From assembly GCA_003868215.1 (NCBI GenBank), contig QWDQ01000014.1:62001-126000 (forward strand): a stretch of DNA of 64,000 nucleotides, written 5' to 3'. The position numbers were made by a program, and so were the translations under genes. This document shows positions 9,767 to 19,102 of the stretch, piece after piece; position 1 is the first letter of the stretch; every line of letters starts with the position of its first letter. The DNA is from Pseudophaeomoniella oleicola. Taxonomy: Eukaryota; Ascomycota; Eurotiomycetes; Phaeomoniellales; Phaeomoniellaceae. The notes beneath the pieces are model-generated. The model was not told the DNA's origin and made no database searches. It saw only the letters and a list, made by a program, of their open reading frames with translations.

Positions 9767-12501
9767 TCATTCACTTGGATTCACTTGATTCAAGAGGCCC
9801 AATTGATGGTTGGCCCCCCCCCCCCCCCCAAACGTACCATACGGAAGTACCTCAAAGCCAGCATTGACCTTTCTTGTTGCTCTGTTCATATAAGAGGGGA
9901 AATCGAGAGCGCTCGCGTCTCTTGTTGATGACTCGATATGGGCCTTGGATGGTATCTGAGTCGTCTCGGCAGATGACTGGTTGTGGTGAGTAGATGCATC
10001 GACAGGCTGACTCCCAAACTGGTACCTAGATCGGCTATCTGTTGTGGGAGAAGCCGTGAACGACTGTGGGGCTGAAGAAGGTATGCATTTGATTGGAAGA
10101 CAAGATTGAACCTGCCTGGAGGTTGAATCGTCCGGCGAGGCATTTCTAGATGACCGCGGTAATAGTTGTCCTGTTTCTGCCTGTCGTTCTCTGCATGCGC
10201 CGAGGGAGTTCAGCGTCGGATCTCCATCTGGTCCTAGTGTGGTTGAAGTATGCATTGATCCAACGGAAGTAGATCGCTCACCAAGCGGATAGGGTAGACT
10301 GAAGTTTCGATCATGCTGAAGTACAGGTGACGTTGTCACTGTAGACGAAGATGTAGGAAGAACATCCTTGGTCGCTATTATGAGGTTAGCGGAATGCTCT
10401 CGAGTTACAAGCCTGATGACCAACCTTGACGTAACGGGCCTCGAGGCATCGGATGTGATGTCAAACGGCGAACTGATTTAGACCGGGGAGAGGGAGTAAG
10501 GCCGGCCACACCCTCTTGAGCGTCGTCGGTGTTGTTGACCTTGCTACGGGGCATAACCATAGCAGCGTCTTGGTCTTTGCACCTGTCCATCCTAGTAGGA
10601 CGAGACTGATCCTCAGTTGTAGAAAACCCCGACGACGTACTTGTTGCAGTAGCTGGCCTGTGGAAGAGTGCAGGCACGGTAGGTGGTTCGGTAACGCTAT
10701 TTCGACCCGTATGAGCCTCGCGCGTACCCTTTCTGTGGCTGGACGTGGATGAAATGGTATCTGATGTGAAGGTCTGATCGCAAACGCTTGAAGGTCGACT
10801 AGAACTGGGCGTCTGTAAAGGTGTGTTCTGCCGTGAAACCCAAACTCCTTCCGCCTTATGACCTTCTTGAATGGCTCGAATTCCAAACGGTATTTCCTCA
10901 TTGATTCTAGAATCTGATGTCGGTGATTTTCCTTTTTCAGCTCGTGCTATATCGTCTTGTGTTGCAAGGAGATTGGTTTTTCTCTTGTTTCGGAATCTGA
11001 TTATCAATGCGTAGAGGAACACCACGCCCTGGTCATGATTCAGCACTATTGTGATTTTTCAAACGTGGTGCTTACAAGAAGACACCCAAGTATCTTTCGG
11101 ACAAAGCGGATTAGCAACTATCGAGCCTTATGGTGGGAGGCAGATGACTTACGAACACCATCTTCTCCCAAAGCTTCCAGGGAACAAAGAAAACCATAGC
11201 TGACAACAATGTGTAAAGAGGAGGATACCTCCACCAAAGCCGAGTCTCTGTTTTGGTGAGCTAGACACCTGTGATGGCATGCAAGCAGGAGCTTCTTGCG
11301 TCGGTGTAGTCACCATCTGCAGGTTGTTTTGATTGGCAGTCCTATATGCTTTGACTCGTGCTTTCCTGACAATCATCGAGACCGAAACGGTACTGGATGT
11401 AGCTTTGATTCCACAGATAATTGAACTGCCTCAGAATGACTCCAGAAGGTTATACCCGATCCTATATGAGAGCGACTGATCTTGCACGTGGGCACAGCAG
11501 ATTTACCAGTGCAGGTGTGGCCGAAGGAAGTGAAGAAAATGCGACGCAATAGCGGCCACTGGCAAATCTCAAAGAGTGAAACGCGACGGGCAAGAGGCTG
11601 GAGGCCGATGGCGGATTAATAGAGCCCCGAGGCGGACTCCCCTTTCTCCCACTCATATGCAAATTCTATGCTGTCAATAAAGAATACTACAGGAACAGCG
11701 GACAAGTAAAAGGGTGCCACAGGGATGGTGTAAGTTCATATCTGACACTGTCTACGACACCCGTACACTTCGGACTCTTACCTTATCACCAGGTGTATTG
11801 ACGTAGGTCCAGTGGTCATTGACACCCCGTCTGAGAGACATAGCTCGCCAACAGTTATGTCGAAGTAAATACTCAAAAGCAACTGGATGATTCTGCAATC
11901 GTGCCATGAGGGCAAACGTCAGTAGGGCAACTTCTTCGACGCTGGACCAGGTGGCATAGCCCTGGTGAGAGATCCTGCTATCGCAGATCGAAGACCAACC
12001 TTTCTCAATTGGGAGAGTAAAGGATTGAGAGTTATCGATCTCAAGGCTGCTGCCATACTTCTAGGGAGAGTTGTTTACAGATGTCGTCGGAAATGTAAAG
12101 TACGAAAATGTATGCTTACGTAACATTTCCATTGCTAGTCCATTGTACCGAGGTTCTTCTGAAATCTGGGGGAGCACAAAGCTTCCCCCACACCTGCTCC
12201 ATCCAAATCGGAAGATAGGTAGGAGGTAGGCCCATGAATTCTACTGATACTGGTTTTCCTGCTTTGAAGTTCGTATAGGTACATTTCTGTCCAACTTCGT
12301 TCTCATCAAGACACACCGTTCGCTTGGTGGCCTCGACCGTACTCTGGAGTTATGCAGGCACAGATTGCGAGTATACCCCAACGCTGACGAGGAAGGCTAC
12401 TCTGCAAGCTGTAGGATTCCAACGATATCAAACCCTACTTGACTGACAAGGCCTTATCTCCGGAAGTGAAGAAGTTAATGGTAGACTCTATACCTGAACA
12501 T
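9767..12501 (-). CDS. Unrecognised multi-exon membrane protein with secreted-type ectodomain; middle of the gene unresolved
   Basis: I do not recognise the family. Well-supported minus-strand exons: about 12350-12126 (Cys-containing, LDENEVGQKC), 12060-11782 (93 codons), 11260-11153 (membrane helix LLSAMVFFVPWKLWEKMVF), an 18-nt micro-exon 11093-11076, 11028-10425 and 10374-9767, all phase-compatible. Helix, micro-exon and next exon join to MVFILGCLLGVVFLYALIIR, followed by RNKRK and a long Ser/Thr/Pro-rich cytosolic tail. A tiny first exon 12501-12494 spliced to 12401 would give the signal peptide MFRVAFLVSVGVYSQSVPA, but a TAA follows in the same frame. The donor after NGN (about 12126) and everything from 11781 to 11261 are uncertain; 11665-11507 is one phase-correct candidate. 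The tail end crosses a 16-nt C run. It could be a surface sensor-like protein or a decaying gene; both are guesses. Confidence 0.5.
9814..9829. repeat. C16 homopolymer inside a coding exon
   Basis: Sixteen consecutive C on the plus strand, read as a poly-Gly run on the minus strand 47-63 nt before the stop of the membrane-protein gene. Slippage or base-calling error here would change the last residues. Confidence 0.95.
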
Positions 12502-12521
12502 TCCCTACATTATCCACCAGG

Positions 12522-13580
12522 ATGAAGGGCATCCAAGTATCCTCCTACGTCCCAACGCCTGACCACCTTCAAGTCACAGTCCTCCCCGATCTCCAACCGT
12601 CGCCAACGCACTATCTCATTAGGATATCTGCCGCTGGGACCAATTTCTTTGATCTTCTCCAGATAGCCGGGAAATACCAACACCAACCACCTCTTCCGTG
12701 GATCTCTGGCGCCGAATTCGCCGGCACTGTCATTGCGACCCCAACTCAGCCTCCCACGTCCAGCGGGAAATCCTGGCGCTACAAAGTGGGCGATCGAGTT
12801 TTCGGTGCCAGCCAAGGTGCCTATGCTACTCAGGTCCTCGCTCCTGAACAAGCTTTGCTTCCCATACCCTCCAATTGGACATTTCGAGACGCAGCTGGTC
12901 TGTACGTCACCGCCCCGACTGCCTACGCCGCCCTGGTTAACCGTGCCGTGACAAAGCCGGGCGAATGGGTGCTTGTCCACGCAGGAGCCGGTGGTGTTGG
13001 TCTCTCTGCCGTGCAAATTGCCAAAGCCCTCGGCGCGACCGTCATCGCAACCGCGAGCACGGCGAGAAAGCGCGAAATCTGTAAATTCTTCGGCGCAGAC
13101 CACGTAATCGACTACCGAGACCCGAAATGGCACGAACAAGTCATCAAACTATGCAAGACCCACCGCAACGACTTCCGCAATGGCAAATCCGGCGTCGACG
13201 TCGTCTACGACCCCGTCGGCCTAATCGACCAATCCCTCAAATGCGTCTCCTGGAGCGCCCGTCTCATCGTCATCGGCTTCGCCGCCGGCCGCATCGAAAA
13301 ACTGCCCCTCAACCGCGTCCTGCTCAAGAACGTCAGCATCGTCGGCCTACACTGGGGCGAATACGCGAAAAAGGAACCAGACACGGTCCCCGTCGTCTGG
13401 AAGGCCATCTTCGATCTGATCGACCGCGGGCTATTCAAAAGCATCGTGTTCACGGACGAGAAATTCAATGGGTTGGAGGCGGTGCCCGTGGCGCTGAAGG
13501 CGTTGGGAGAGAGGGCCACGTGGGGGAAAGTGGTCTGTGAGATTGAACGGGAAGAAGATAGTTCGAAGGCGAAGTTGTAG
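12522..13580 (+). CDS. Zinc-type alcohol dehydrogenase-like / quinone oxidoreductase (MDR superfamily)
   Basis: A single exon of 352 residues. The N-terminal GroES-like domain carries ISAAGTNFFDLLQIAGKYQ and ISGAEFAGTV, and the NAD(P)H-binding Rossmann half carries the HAGAGGVGLSAVQIAKALGA motif at about 153-171. These are the hallmarks of quinone oxidoreductases (NADPH-dependent, zeta-crystallin-like). The Cys/His zinc ligands of true alcohol dehydrogenases are absent from the expected places, which favours a zinc-free QOR. No signal peptide or targeting sequence is evident. The start ATG lies about 20 bp from the tentative start of the divergent minus-strand gene, so both may share a very short promoter. 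Physiological substrate unknown. Confidence 0.9.
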   Translation: MKGIQVSSYVPTPDHLQVTVLPDLQPSPTHYLIRISAAGTNFFDLLQIAGKYQHQPPLPWISGAEFAGTVIATPTQPPTSSGKSWRYKVGDRVFGASQGAYATQVLAPEQALLPIPSNWTFRDAAGLYVTAPTAYAALVNRAVTKPGEWVLVHAGAGGVGLSAVQIAKALGATVIATASTARKREICKFFGADHVIDYRDPKWHEQVIKLCKTHRNDFRNGKSGVDVVYDPVGLIDQSLKCVSWSARLIVIGFAAGRIEKLPLNRVLLKNVSIVGLHWGEYAKKEPDTVPVVWKAIFDLIDRGLFKSIVFTDEKFNGLEAVPVALKALGERATWGKVVCEIEREEDSSKAKL

Positions 13581-14078
13581 GTTCACGAGCACGTTGTGGG
13601 TGTGAAAAGGGAGACCGATCCGATGTACACAATAACGAGGATCGTAGTACACAGCTAGGTAAACGAGTGACGACCTGAGACACATTCAATTAGAGTCTTT
13701 TGTTTTTCTTGAACTACATATCTAATTAATATCCCTCTTCAACGCGTAAGAAGTAATTTCATAATCAAGCTCTGGAGATTTCCTATGTGCAAGCGAGCGC
13801 AACGGACTCGCACCATATCATATCATAACGTTTCCCCCGAAACCTCCCATTCCTTCGCTGATCGGGTCGCGAGTCAAATATGATCATCACGTTTTTCTCA
13901 CAAAGTTCAATTGAAAAAAAAAAAACAAGAAAACAGAATAAGGAAGAAAAAGTAGTGGTAGTAGAAGAAGTAGAAAGAAGAAGAAGAGGAGACGAGCCGA
14001 TCCTGCAAGATAAGGGCCATGATCCCTGTGAGTGTTGTTGTTTCCCTCCCCAAAAAGAAGCTAGGAAGACAAAAATCT
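13581..14078. other. Intergenic between convergent oxidoreductase and LCB3 genes
   Basis: Holds both 3' ends. An A-rich block at 13910-13990 contains an A10 run followed by GTAGAAGAAG-type purine repeats. No gene recognised. Confidence 0.5.
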
Positions 14079-15917
14079 CTAAACACTCAAAGATAAAAGT
14101 TGGAACATGATTGGAGCCCCCTCGACGGCGATCCAGGCAATCCCTATCATCTCTATTAGTCTGTGCGAACGTTTTGGTCATGTGATGGGTTAGGTCCTAG
14201 ACTTACCAGAATACACAATAAGTTTCGTGACCACTTCGACATCGTAACGTACTCTAGGCCGTTGGACTCTGGACAGCATCTCTTTCTCTTCTATCGAGCG
14301 AACCACGGCGTCTGATGACTCTTCGAGAGTGCTGCTTGGCTCAACAACAACAATTGGACTTGCAGCACCACTTTCAAATCCGGTCCCCATCATGCCCTCG
14401 TAAACTTCCAGTCTTGACGGTTTAGATGGGGCTCCGTCCCCAGCCCCGGGGCTGCTGCCCCTAATCCGACTCGGAAAATAGTTATTTGCTCCGAGGCTGG
14501 CGGGTGACGCAGGGGACGGTGATGATAAGCTGTCTTTTCGCCGTTTCTCACGATACGCCAGCGTTTCGTAAGCATCAGCTTCAGACTGCGGTCCGACAGA
14601 CACCGCTCGTCGTCGTGGATGTCGAATGTTGCTCAAAAACGCGGGTATTTCGGATACCGAAGGGATAACGTTATCGTCCTTCAAGTGCCTAGGCACTTCC
14701 TTGTACTTCCTGGAAACCTATTCAGAACAAGAGGAGGGGTAGCGTAGTGATGGAACTTACGAGGATTGGAGGAAAAACTTCCTGGGTAAGCTCAATCCAT
14801 GCTTCTCGATAACACGGAATACCGGCGGTAGAATACGCAATAATGTGGGTTTCATGGCTCCCCTCCACACAAATATAGCCACCACACCAAGTACAATCCG
14901 TAGTACGGTACGTCCCCATCCAAGTGTAGCCAAGTCAAAGGGAACAGTGGCAGGAGCGGGTTCTGACCATGCAAGTGGGCTATTACCGTAGTGCCAGCAT
15001 CCCGCCTCAGAACCGATAACGACCCCGGCGAAAGCTACACTGTCGTCGAAACATGGACAATCATCCGCCGGCTCAGGATGTATGCGAACCAAGATGAGAA
15101 CGACCACAATGACGAACGCAACATGTTTGATGGACCCATTGTGTATGTAAGCATCGAAATCTTCTCCGTACAAGCACTGAAGAAGAGCCAGAGCTGCGCC
15201 GATTCCGCTCCCCACTATGACATCGGAGAAGCCATGCATGCCGCAATACAGACGCCCCACCACGATCGAGACTGAATACGCATAGCAGAGGATTTGAAGG
15301 GACAAACTCGTGGTATGTGACACGGAGGTATTACTAAAGTTGAGAAGAAATAAGGCATAAACGGCGACAGAGATAGCGTTTGTAGAATGTGTAGAAGGAA
15401 ACCCATATTCTAGCGCAGCAGAGCCAGACATGGTGATCCGCTGGAGCGGTGGTGACAATGGTCGAGGAAGGCAAAGGAGGTCTTTTATGAAGCCGCTGAA
15501 GAAGACACCCGCCGCAAGTATATGTACCATACTGAGTCACGTCAGACATGTCTTGTAGCTGAAGGGGTTTCATGCGCATTACCCTCTACCGAGGCTAGTA
15601 TAGCCGCACCAGAATAGAACTGGCAGCGCGGTCATAAAGAATGTGTGTGTCCCAAGGTTGGCTGTAAGCGCAAAATAAGAGTCCAATGCAGGAGTGCGCA
15701 TCTTCTCCTGCATCCATGCCAGGTAGGGTGTCTCCCATCGTACGAGAGGGAGGATTTCCTGGCGCAAGTGGTGCCGCCATTTGGGCAGTCGTGTCTTATC
15801 TGTGCATCGTCGCATCCAGCGTCAGCGCATCAGAGGCTACAAGTTGCACTTTGAGGCAGTCATACAGTGGTCTAGGCTCAGCAAGCCCGCATCTGGCTTT
15901 GTCTTGTCCTTCTCCAT
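14079..15917 (-). CDS. LCB3: Sphingoid long-chain base-phosphate phosphatase (PAP2 family, Lcb3-like)
   Basis: Exons 15917-15866, 15799-15583, 15531-14761, 14709-14207 and 14143-14079 give 535 residues. Every join keeps the phase and restores family sequence (SLDHYKTRLPKW, GRGMVHILAAG, FLQSSKYKEVP, VYSGIAWIAVEG). The protein dephosphorylates dihydrosphingosine/sphingosine 1-phosphate in the ER membrane. The three PAP2 phosphatase motifs are present: KDLLCLPRP (106-114), YGFPSTHST (133-140) and GRLYCGMHGFSDV (181-193, catalytic His about 189, Asp 193). Around these are six or more hydrophobic helices. A Ser/Pro-rich cytosolic loop precedes the last helix, which only appears when the final 65-nt exon is added. 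It is divergent from RHO4. Confidence 0.93.
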
Positions 15918-16662
15918 AGCGATGTACCAGCCATTGAACCACTTACCACCACTGAATCCTGGTACAAGAGCGCAATAGCAAACTAAGCGCAAAACATGAA
16001 CAAGAACAGAACAGAACAGAAGAACGTTGCAGATCAAGTGGACGACAATATGCTTTGGATAAGGTCGAATTGATGGTTCACGAATTCACAATCATTGAAG
16101 CATGTAATGCCGATTGGCCGACCTGTCTCGGTATTACTGTAATTTTTCGGGGGTCCGTCAGTCTTCGGGGGTTCCCTTCACAAGTTTGGACTGGAGGGCA
16201 GACATTGACGACGACAAGGACTGACTTTGATCAGATTGTAGATATCGACGTTTGAATTTGAGGCAATCATATCTGTTAGCAGAGCATGCACCAGCTCAAC
16301 TGTTCCAATTATCCGTGGAGACGCTGTTTCATTTATTATCGGCAACCTTTGCCCTAAATGAGTTTCGTATGTGAATATGATACTCTTTTATCCCGGGCGG
16401 AACCGTTGACTGTTGACCCAGCAACAAACCGCGAGTAAACACCATCACCATCCACGCCTTGCATCACACTTTTGTAGATCATGATCACTCACCGTTAAGA
16501 AGTAACTTGGTTCTCTCTCCAACTATCTTCCTGCTTTCATACTTCATCCCCATTCATTCTTGTGTATACTTTTGACTTCTGGTACACAAAGAATTCTGGA
16601 TATTGGTTGGAACGTATCAATCTTGTCTCCCCTCTTTTGCTTATCTGTCGCGTCTCTCAATC
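15918..16662. promoter_or_regulatory. Divergent promoter region LCB3 / RHO4
   Basis: 745 bp between two start codons pointing apart. C/T-rich stretches at 16500-16560 fit the RHO4 leader. No additional gene seen. Confidence 0.45.
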
Positions 16663-17627
16663 ATGTCTTCTGTACGTATGTATGGAAATGAGCAATACTC
16701 CTTAGAACCCTCAGTCATGTCAGAGAAATCCTCAGCCCCTCCCAGGTCACGGTCCTCATCCCCACGGAAATCAAATCGCAGTCAAGGTACCAGGGCGTCA
16801 GACGGCACTGTGTCAACAGAGATGAGTTACAGCACTGGTGGAAGGCTGTCGGAGGTTACCAACATCACTCAACCTCCCTCATATTCAAAGAAGTTCGTGG
16901 TGGTTGGTGATGGTGGTTGCGGCAAGACTTGTCTTCTCATTAGTTACTCACAAGGATACTTCCCGGAGGTAAGTGTTCGATGGATTTTGGGACGATCATC
17001 TGCTCATGACGCATAGAAATATGTCCCAACTGTCTTCGAAAACTACATTACCCAAACGACACACAAACCTACTGGAAAAGGTGTAGAATTGGCGCTGTGG
17101 GATACTGCTGGCCAGGAGGAATATGATCGTCTACGACCTTTGTCATACCCAGAAACAGATCTTCTGTTCGTTTGCTTTGCTATCGACTGTCCGAACTCGC
17201 TTGAAAATGTCATGGACAAGGTATGAATGCCACAGCCTGTTCTCCTGAGTAGTATTAATTGACATCGCAACAGTGGTACCCTGAAGTCCTCCACTTCTGC
17301 CCGACAACCCCTCTCATCCTCATTGGACTTAAATCAGATCTCCGGAATAAGAAGACATGCATCGATCTCCTGAAAACTCAAGGTCTGACTCCTGTCACCC
17401 CCGAACAAGGCCAAGCTGTCGCAAGAAGAATGGGTGCCATGTATGTCGAATGCAGCAGTAAGGAGATGAAGGGCGTACATGAAGTCTTCGAATTAGCCGT
17501 CAATACCGCGGTGGGCGTCGAAGAGAATGGTTACTATGATCCATCCGGCAAGGCTGACAGCGGTGCTGGTTCTTCTTCGGGTATACGCAAGAAGAAGATC
17601 AAGAAGCGTACGTGTAAGATTCTGTGA
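16663..17627 (+). CDS. RHO4: Rho-type small GTPase Rho4
   Basis: Exons 16663-16968, 17017-17220 and 17274-17627 (introns 48 and 53 nt) encode 287 residues. The protein is a plasma-membrane GTPase controlling septation and cell-wall building. A Ser-rich N-terminal extension of about 75 residues, typical of Rho4 and not of Rho1 or Cdc42, ends in [15 protein letters not shown]. The P-loop GDGGCGKT is at 82-89, effector region YVPTVFENY at 104-112 and DTAGQEEYD at 131-139. The tail is polybasic (RKKKIKKR) followed by the CAAX box CKIL, so geranylgeranylation is expected. A further ATG 15 nt downstream (16678) is also possible as start. Confidence 0.95.
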
Positions 17628-17834
17628 TGTGATCTCCTCTTTTGTTTCTTGCTGCGTGCTTTGAGGCAAGGTACGCAATCAGGTTGTCGACGTACACGTT
17701 GTCTCTATCTTCGACTGGGTTGCTGGCGCTGGAAGCTGGACATAGGACATGACTGCATTATGCGGCGTTTTGGGCATCATGACTGGGCGGTAGATATTTG
17801 ATCCAAGAAACATTTCTTTCTTTGAAGTGGTCGT

Positions 17835-18365
17835 TCATGCCTCGTGACCTTCCTGAATCGTAGTGTTATTCCCATTTTGCCCATCTTCTTCCGCATTTGC
17901 ACCATCCTGCTGCTCGCCCTGTGGCTCTCTCGTCCCATCATCGTTGTCTCGTCCCATTACCGTCTCAAATTGCGACCACAACGCCTCGACCGAACTGAAA
18001 TCATTTCCGAGCTTTTGTGCATATCCAATTGTTAGCAAAACGCGTTGCGATCCGTCAATCAGATAGAGCAAATCATAAATAGATATGCGTGCACTCTTCG
18101 ACAGGGGGGAAACCTACCGCAATGATGCCCTCAAGACTTCTGTTCAGCGCATTGATCTGCTGTAGTACCGATTCAAGACTCTAGATGGAGATAAGTTCTT
18201 ATATCAGCTTAACCCCTCCACCATCGATCTACGGGGATCACTTGTAGGGAGACGTACATCGCCAATGTCTGTGATCAATTCGCTTCTTCGCAATTCGAAT
18301 TCGGTGGGCTCTGACGGTCCACCTGCTGTAGCAGAGGCGCCGTTGGGCCTATCTGTAGTCGACAT
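17835..18365 (-). CDS. DAD1: DASH (Dam1) kinetochore complex subunit Dad1
   Basis: Three small exons, 18365-18258, 18180-18118 and 18011-17835, all joined in phase 0, give 115 residues. Dad1 is part of the ring complex that couples kinetochores to microtubule plus ends. The family core is ELRRSELI...SLESVLQQINALNRSLEGI followed by NDFSSVEALWSQFE. The core is spread over all three exons, so no single open frame reveals the gene. The second acceptor is an AAAAG, slightly unusual. The Asp/Glu/Gln-rich tail after residue 85 is low complexity and not conserved. The neighbouring tRNA gene lies 350 bp upstream. Confidence 0.88.
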
Positions 18366-18714
18366 TGTGAGAGGATCTTATCGCGGGTGTAAGAAGGGCG
18401 CAGGAGGGTAGGCAGGAGGTAGTTTGGTAATGCTATGCTCATCTATGGTTCTATATGATGGTTACCTTAACCGTCGCGTGGGGTGGGTGCACGCGAAACC
18501 ATGCGGGCAGAGCACTTTCCGTGTTTGGAGTGATAACAGATTAAGGTTTGCAATTTCAGGGTCCAGCTTAAATACCTTGGCAACTATCACACAAACCTGT
18601 TGTGTGCTTCGACACAAAGGAAAAGAGCCGCAAAAAAGACGAAAATCCCACAGCTTTGCCAACACATTAAAGCATGCCATTAATAGGAGCAAAAAAAAAC
18701 AACAAAAAGAACAA
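18366..18714. promoter_or_regulatory. Upstream region of DAD1, ending at the tRNA gene
   Basis: Probable DAD1 promoter. An A-rich stretch at 18685-18714 on the plus strand directly follows the 3' end of the minus-strand tRNA and reads as a T-run in transcription direction, as expected for an RNA polymerase III terminator. Confidence 0.45.
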
Positions 18715-18828
18715 TGACAAGAGTGGGATTTGAACCCACGCTCTTTCGAACTGCGGAAATTCCGTTCAAATCCAGGTCTAAAACCCGCGGACCTAAACAC
18801 AGCGCCTTAACCACTCGGCCATCTTGCC
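18715..18828 (-). tRNA. tRNA-Leu(UAG) with 35-nt intron
   Basis: Minus strand. The acceptor stem GGCAAGA pairs with TCTTGTC (one G-U) before discriminator A. The D arm is GCC GAGTGGTTAA GGC, the anticodon stem CTGTG/CGCAG, the T arm GTGGG TTCAAAT CCCAC. The anticodon loop reads TTTAGG, anticodon TAG (decodes CUA). The sequence between the base 3' of the anticodon (position 37) and the 3' half of the stem is a 35-nt intron, the canonical place. The mature RNA is about 79 nt with an 11-nt variable arm, consistent with Leu. No CCA is encoded, as usual for eukaryotes. Confidence 0.93.
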
Positions 18829-19102
18829 TTCAAAATCTAAACAGTTTTGTACCATATCTAGTATATATATGTAAAAGCGGAATGTTCCGCTCCTCTAAGT
18901 GGATGACTGGAGTTCGGCAAAGTTGCATTATCTACGCCACTATTCCTGGAACCTGAGTCCTACTATTATTTGACGACTTTAGATCATATGTTCCAGCAAT
19001 CGTCATGAAGAGGTAAGGTGGTTGTTCGCTTCGCGTTCTGCTAAGTTCTTCTCGACCCTGGTCATCATCGCTGGCGCACAGGTTGCCCATACTCTGTTCG
19101 TC

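Noticed and set aside
14757-17627. A gene cluster for secondary metabolism or sphingolipid signalling
   Set aside because: LCB3, RHO4 and DAD1 are unrelated housekeeping genes; no synthase, transporter or regulator set accompanies them.
19022-19102. N-terminal extension of PRP22 with a hydrophobic stretch
   Set aside because: The frame is open from 19022, but PRP22 is nuclear and family sequence starts at MDDLTNLELLSLVSKVT (19103).
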